Below are positions 5,947 to 8,340 of a DNA stretch of 8,340 nucleotides, one piece after another. The DNA is from JAEHDI01 sp035455185 (GTDB lineage Bacteria > Acidobacteriota > Terriglobia > Bryobacterales > Bryobacteraceae). Numbering within the stretch: position 1 is the first letter of the stretch; every line of letters begins with the position of its first letter. The stretch covers positions 1 through 8,340 of the forward strand of contig DATIFQ010000289.1 in assembly GCA_035455185.1 (NCBI GenBank). The letters run 5' to 3'. Below the pieces are notes generated by a model, which ran no database searches, was not told the origin of the DNA, and saw only the letters and a program-made list of their open reading frames with translations. A program made the position numbers and the translations under genes.

Positions 5947-7969
5947 TCTCCCGCACCATGGGGTCGCCGGGCTTGCAGCCGAAGGCGTCGCGGAACTCGG
6001 GCGAGTTCGCCACCACGCCGATGACGCGATAGCGGCCAGGCGAATGCGGGTCCGTCAGCGCGCGCAGGCGCGAGATCTGATCCGTTGCGTTCTGACACCA
6101 CACCTGCGCGTAGCCGATGAAGAAGCGCTGTTCGGACGTGAAGCCGTCGATGGTCTTCTTGCCTCCCTCATCGGTAAGCGTGTCCATGAGCGCCGAATGC
6201 GCGAGTCGCAGGCCGCCGTTGTCCGCGACGTTTTCTCCGAGGGTCAGCTTTCCGTTGAGACGGACTTCGCCCTTGTCGTCCTTGACGGCGACGTATTGAG
6301 AATACTGCTCATCGACACAGGCGGCGCGCTTGTCGAATTCCGTCGCGTCCTGTTCCGTCCACCAGTCGGTGAGATTGCCGGACGCGTCGAATTTGCGGCC
6401 CTGGTCGTCGAAGCCATGGGTGAGCTCATGGCCGATGACGAGGCCGATGGCACCGAAGTTCACCGGGTCGTCGATGGTCCGGCTGAAGAAGGGAGGCTGA
6501 AGGATACCTGCGGGAAAGTTGATGTCGTTACGCGAACCGCGGTAGTAGGCATTAACCGTTTGTGGGGTCATACTCCACTCGGTACGGTCGACGGGCCCAC
6601 CGATTTTGGCGACCTGCCGGCGCTCTTCGAAGGCCGCGGCGCGCACGACGTTGCCTGCGAGGTCGTCGCGAGCGATGCGGATGGAGCTGTAATCGCGCCA
6701 CCTGTCGGGATAGCCGATGTTGTTGACGATGGCGGCGAGCTTCTGCCGGGCCTTTTCTTTCGTGGCGGCGCTCATCCAGTCGATCTGCGCGATGTCTTTC
6801 TCCATGGCGCTTTCGATTGCCTTCACCATGCGGAGGGTGCGCTCCTTGCCGTCGGCGCCGAAGTGCTTCTCTACGTAAATGCGGCCGAGCGCTTCACCGA
6901 GCGATACATCCGCGAGACGGACGCAGCGTTTCCAGCGGGGAGCGATCTCTTTCTGCCCGACGAGGTACTGGTTGTTGAAGCGAAACGACTCGTTCACGAA
7001 CAGTGAGGACAGATAGTCCGCTCGGCTGCTTAGCACCTGCCAGCTCAGATAAGTCTTCCAATCCGCGACAGGCACGGACTCAAGTTGCGCGGATACCTGT
7101 TTGAAGAACTCAGGGTTGGCAACGTTTAGGGAGTCGAATTTCGGCGCACGGGAGGCTTCGAAGAAACGCGGGAAGTCGAAGTTCGGCGCGAGTTTCGCCA
7201 GCTCGGAGAGCTTCATGAAGTGGTCGCGGTTCTTCGGGTCGCGGCGGAGGGTGCGGTCCATGGAGGCGCGAGCGAGTGCGGTTTCGACGGCGAGGACCGT
7301 TTTTGCGGCTGCGGCCGAGTCTTCCTGCGAACGGCCGAGCAGGCCGAACATCCTGCTCACGTGTTCGAGGAATTTCTCGCGTGTTTCCTTCGATCGGACG
7401 TCGTCCTTGATGTAGTAGTCGCGGTCTGGAAGACTGATACCGCCCTGGTCCACAACGGCGACCATGCGGGTGGCGTCGTGCAAGTCGGCGGTGGATCCCC
7501 AGCCGAGCAAGGCGGGAACGCCCACGGTGTGCAACCGCGCCACTGCGCGCATCAGGTCGCGGCGATTGCGGATTTTTGCGACGGCGTCGAGGTCCGCCTG
7601 GATGGGACGCGCGCCGAGAGACTCGATTCGCGGCTCATCCATGCAGGCAGCATAGAAATCGCCGATCTGGCGTTCGGGACCCGGCGCCCCGGCGTCCGCG
7701 GCCTTCTCGAGAATCTCGCGAAGCAGCGATAGGTTGCGGTCGGCGAGCTCGTCGAAGCGGCCCCAGCGGGCCTTGTCGGGAGGAATGGGGTTGTTCTTTC
7801 GCCAGTTGCCGCAAGCGAATTCATAGAAATCAGTGCAGGCATTGACGCCGCGGTCGATTGCGTCGAGGTCAAAACTGACGATCTCCTTCGGCTGCACCGA
7901 AGAGGATGACTGCGGGCACACGGGAGAAGCGGCAAGAAACAGAAGTAACGACCAGATTGTCAGGCGCAT
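5927..7969 (-). CDS. Exported M13-family (neprilysin/PepO-like) zinc metallopeptidase
   Basis: A 680-residue protein of typical bacterial M13 length. Residues 1-20 (MRLTIWSLLLFLAASPVC) are a secretion signal; the Cys lacks a proper lipobox, so signal peptidase I cleavage is more likely. The N-terminal M13 domain begins with the family phrase FDLDAIDRGVNACTDFYEFACGNW. The catalytic domain has NAYY (473-476), INFPAGILQPPFF, the zinc-binding and catalytic HELTH at 514-518 followed by GFDDQGRKF, and GENVADNGG with the third zinc ligand E579 and D583. It ends in CRVW, the conserved C-terminus, so the enzyme is complete. It should cleave small peptides in the periplasm or outside the cell. The start is the ATG at 7969; a GTG at 7978 is in frame but has no support. 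hpnB follows with a 20-bp overlap (from the hpnB ATG), so the two are probably co-transcribed. Confidence 0.93.
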   Translation of the reverse strand: MRLTIWSLLLFLAASPVCPQSSSSVQPKEIVSFDLDAIDRGVNACTDFYEFACGNWRKNNPIPPDKARWGRFDELADRNLSLLREILEKAADAGAPGPERQIGDFYAACMDEPRIESLGARPIQADLDAVAKIRNRRDLMRAVARLHTVGVPALLGWGSTADLHDATRMVAVVDQGGISLPDRDYYIKDDVRSKETREKFLEHVSRMFGLLGRSQEDSAAAAKTVLAVETALARASMDRTLRRDPKNRDHFMKLSELAKLAPNFDFPRFFEASRAPKFDSLNVANPEFFKQVSAQLESVPVADWKTYLSWQVLSSRADYLSSLFVNESFRFNNQYLVGQKEIAPRWKRCVRLADVSLGEALGRIYVEKHFGADGKERTLRMVKAIESAMEKDIAQIDWMSAATKEKARQKLAAIVNNIGYPDRWRDYSSIRIARDDLAGNVVRAAAFEERRQVAKIGGPVDRTEWSMTPQTVNAYYRGSRNDINFPAGILQPPFFSRTIDDPVNFGAIGLVIGHELTHGFDDQGRKFDASGNLTDWWTEQDATEFDKRAACVDEQYSQYVAVKDDKGEVRLNGKLTLGENVADNGGLRLAHSALMDTLTDEGGKKTIDGFTSEQRFFIGYAQVWCQNATDQISRLRALTDPHSPGRYRVIGVVANSPEFRDAFGCKPGDPMVRENACRVW

Positions 7970-7979
7970 GGAAACCACG

Positions 7980-7988
7980 ACTATAACA
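7980..7988 (-). promoter_or_regulatory. Candidate extended -10 promoter of the M13 peptidase gene
   Basis: On the minus strand, TGTTATAGT (7988 down to 7980) is an extended -10 of the TGn-TATAGT type. The proposed transcription start would lie about 7973, 4-5 nt before the ATG at 7969, and no Shine-Dalgarno sequence is visible in between, so the message could be nearly leaderless. No good -35 is present at 17 nt (TTCGCG), which an extended -10 does not strictly need. Confidence 0.3.
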
Positions 7989-8030
7989 CTGGTAGCGAGA
8001 GCCGCGAATCAACACCGATGTTCCGAAGTT

Positions 8031-8340
8031 TCACTCGACCAGGGCGGTGACGTAGTTGATGATCGGTGGCGACTCGCCATTCAGGGTCAATCTCCCGGTA
8101 CCCTGGAGTTCCAAAGCACCACTCACAATTCGTAGTGGTCCGTCGTAGTCTCCGGCAGCTTGCACAACGGTCCATGCACCCCTCGGCTGGTAGATCAATC
8201 CCTTGAATTTGGCGAATGGAGTGGCCCAAATCTGGAGCTGTGGCGAATCACTCGGCGGCGTGGCACCACCCGCACACGGACTGTCAAGACCGCCACAACT
8301 CTCATCCACGTAGCCTGCCGAGGTGTAGCCCACGTAGGAG
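8031..8340 (-). CDS. C-terminal part of a TadG-like pilus-assembly-related protein (5' end outside window)
   Basis: The frame runs from the right edge to TGA at 8033-8031, giving about 103 residues. The wording FKGLIYQPRGAWTVVQ, then YDGPLRIVSGALELQGTGRLTL, and the end NYVTALVE resembles the C-terminus of acidobacterial TadE/TadG-related proteins, where an IYxPRG strand is followed by repeats of beta strands and a short hydrophobic end. Two cysteines (in ESCGGLDSPCAGG) are in the visible start. If right, the full protein would have an N-terminal membrane helix and sit in the envelope. It lies 61 nt upstream of the M13 gene on the same strand. An apparent GTG start near 8333 is not meaningful because the frame stays open beyond it. 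The family assignment is from remembered wording, not alignment. Confidence 0.55.
   Translation of the reverse strand, partial: SYVGYTSAGYVDESCGGLDSPCAGGATPPSDSPQLQIWATPFAKFKGLIYQPRGAWTVVQAAGDYDGPLRIVSGALELQGTGRLTLNGESPPIINYVTALVE

Noticed and set aside
5089..7006. Long plus-strand open frames opposite hpnB and the M13 gene
   Set aside because: They overlap clear, motif-complete genes and show only biased composition with no recognisable domain.
1..8340. CRISPR array, tRNA/rRNA, insertion sequence or prophage genes
   Set aside because: No regularly spaced repeats, cloverleaf-like segments, transposase motifs or phage structural genes were seen on either strand.

Overview
The window is bacterial, GC-rich and densely coded. 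It holds six protein genes, two of them cut by the window edges, on both strands. The most economical host reading is an acidobacterium of the Solibacter/Bryobacterales type. The reasons are two Tat-exported dehydrogenase-like proteins side by side, a lipoprotein beta-agarase-type glycoside hydrolase, a hopanoid-associated glycosyltransferase (HpnB), an exported M13 peptidase, a TadG-like C-terminus and a TonB-like C-terminus. This assignment is inference from gene style, not from a marker gene.

Layout. 2-172 (+) is the end of a TonB-family protein. 173-305 is a short gene-free stretch with no convincing signal except a weak hairpin and, at its right end, a GGGGACAC-type motif. 306-1250 (-) is a Tat-exported protein with a degenerate aldo/keto-reductase fold. 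1251-1442 is a divergent intergenic region rich in inverted repeats. 1443-2666 (+) is a Tat-exported Gfo/Idh/MocA oxidoreductase, followed 10 nt later by a 703-residue GH50-like (beta-agarase family) lipoprotein at 2677-4788. The second half is on the minus strand. hpnB (4789-5946) has a stop codon that directly abuts the agarase stop. Upstream of it, with a 20-bp overlap, is an M13 zinc metallopeptidase (5927-7969). At the right edge is the tail of a TadG-like protein (8031-8340).

How the genes may work together. The left half looks like a small envelope-located carbohydrate module. The agarase-like enzyme is probably lipid-anchored. Its operon partner is a Tat-exported Gfo/Idh/MocA protein, and a second Tat-exported reductase-like protein is transcribed divergently from the same short region. 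They could act on one polysaccharide or its oxidised sugars outside the cytoplasm, but no substrate can be read from the sequence. The right half (M13 peptidase, then hpnB) is a tightly packed minus-strand pair whose only visible functional link is the cell envelope.

I found no convincing new defence, mobile or RNA-based system. The most unusual structure is the divergent region at 1285-1366. It contains mutually exclusive hairpins and a second bulged hairpin that together look like a REP-type repeat cluster or a regulatory leader.
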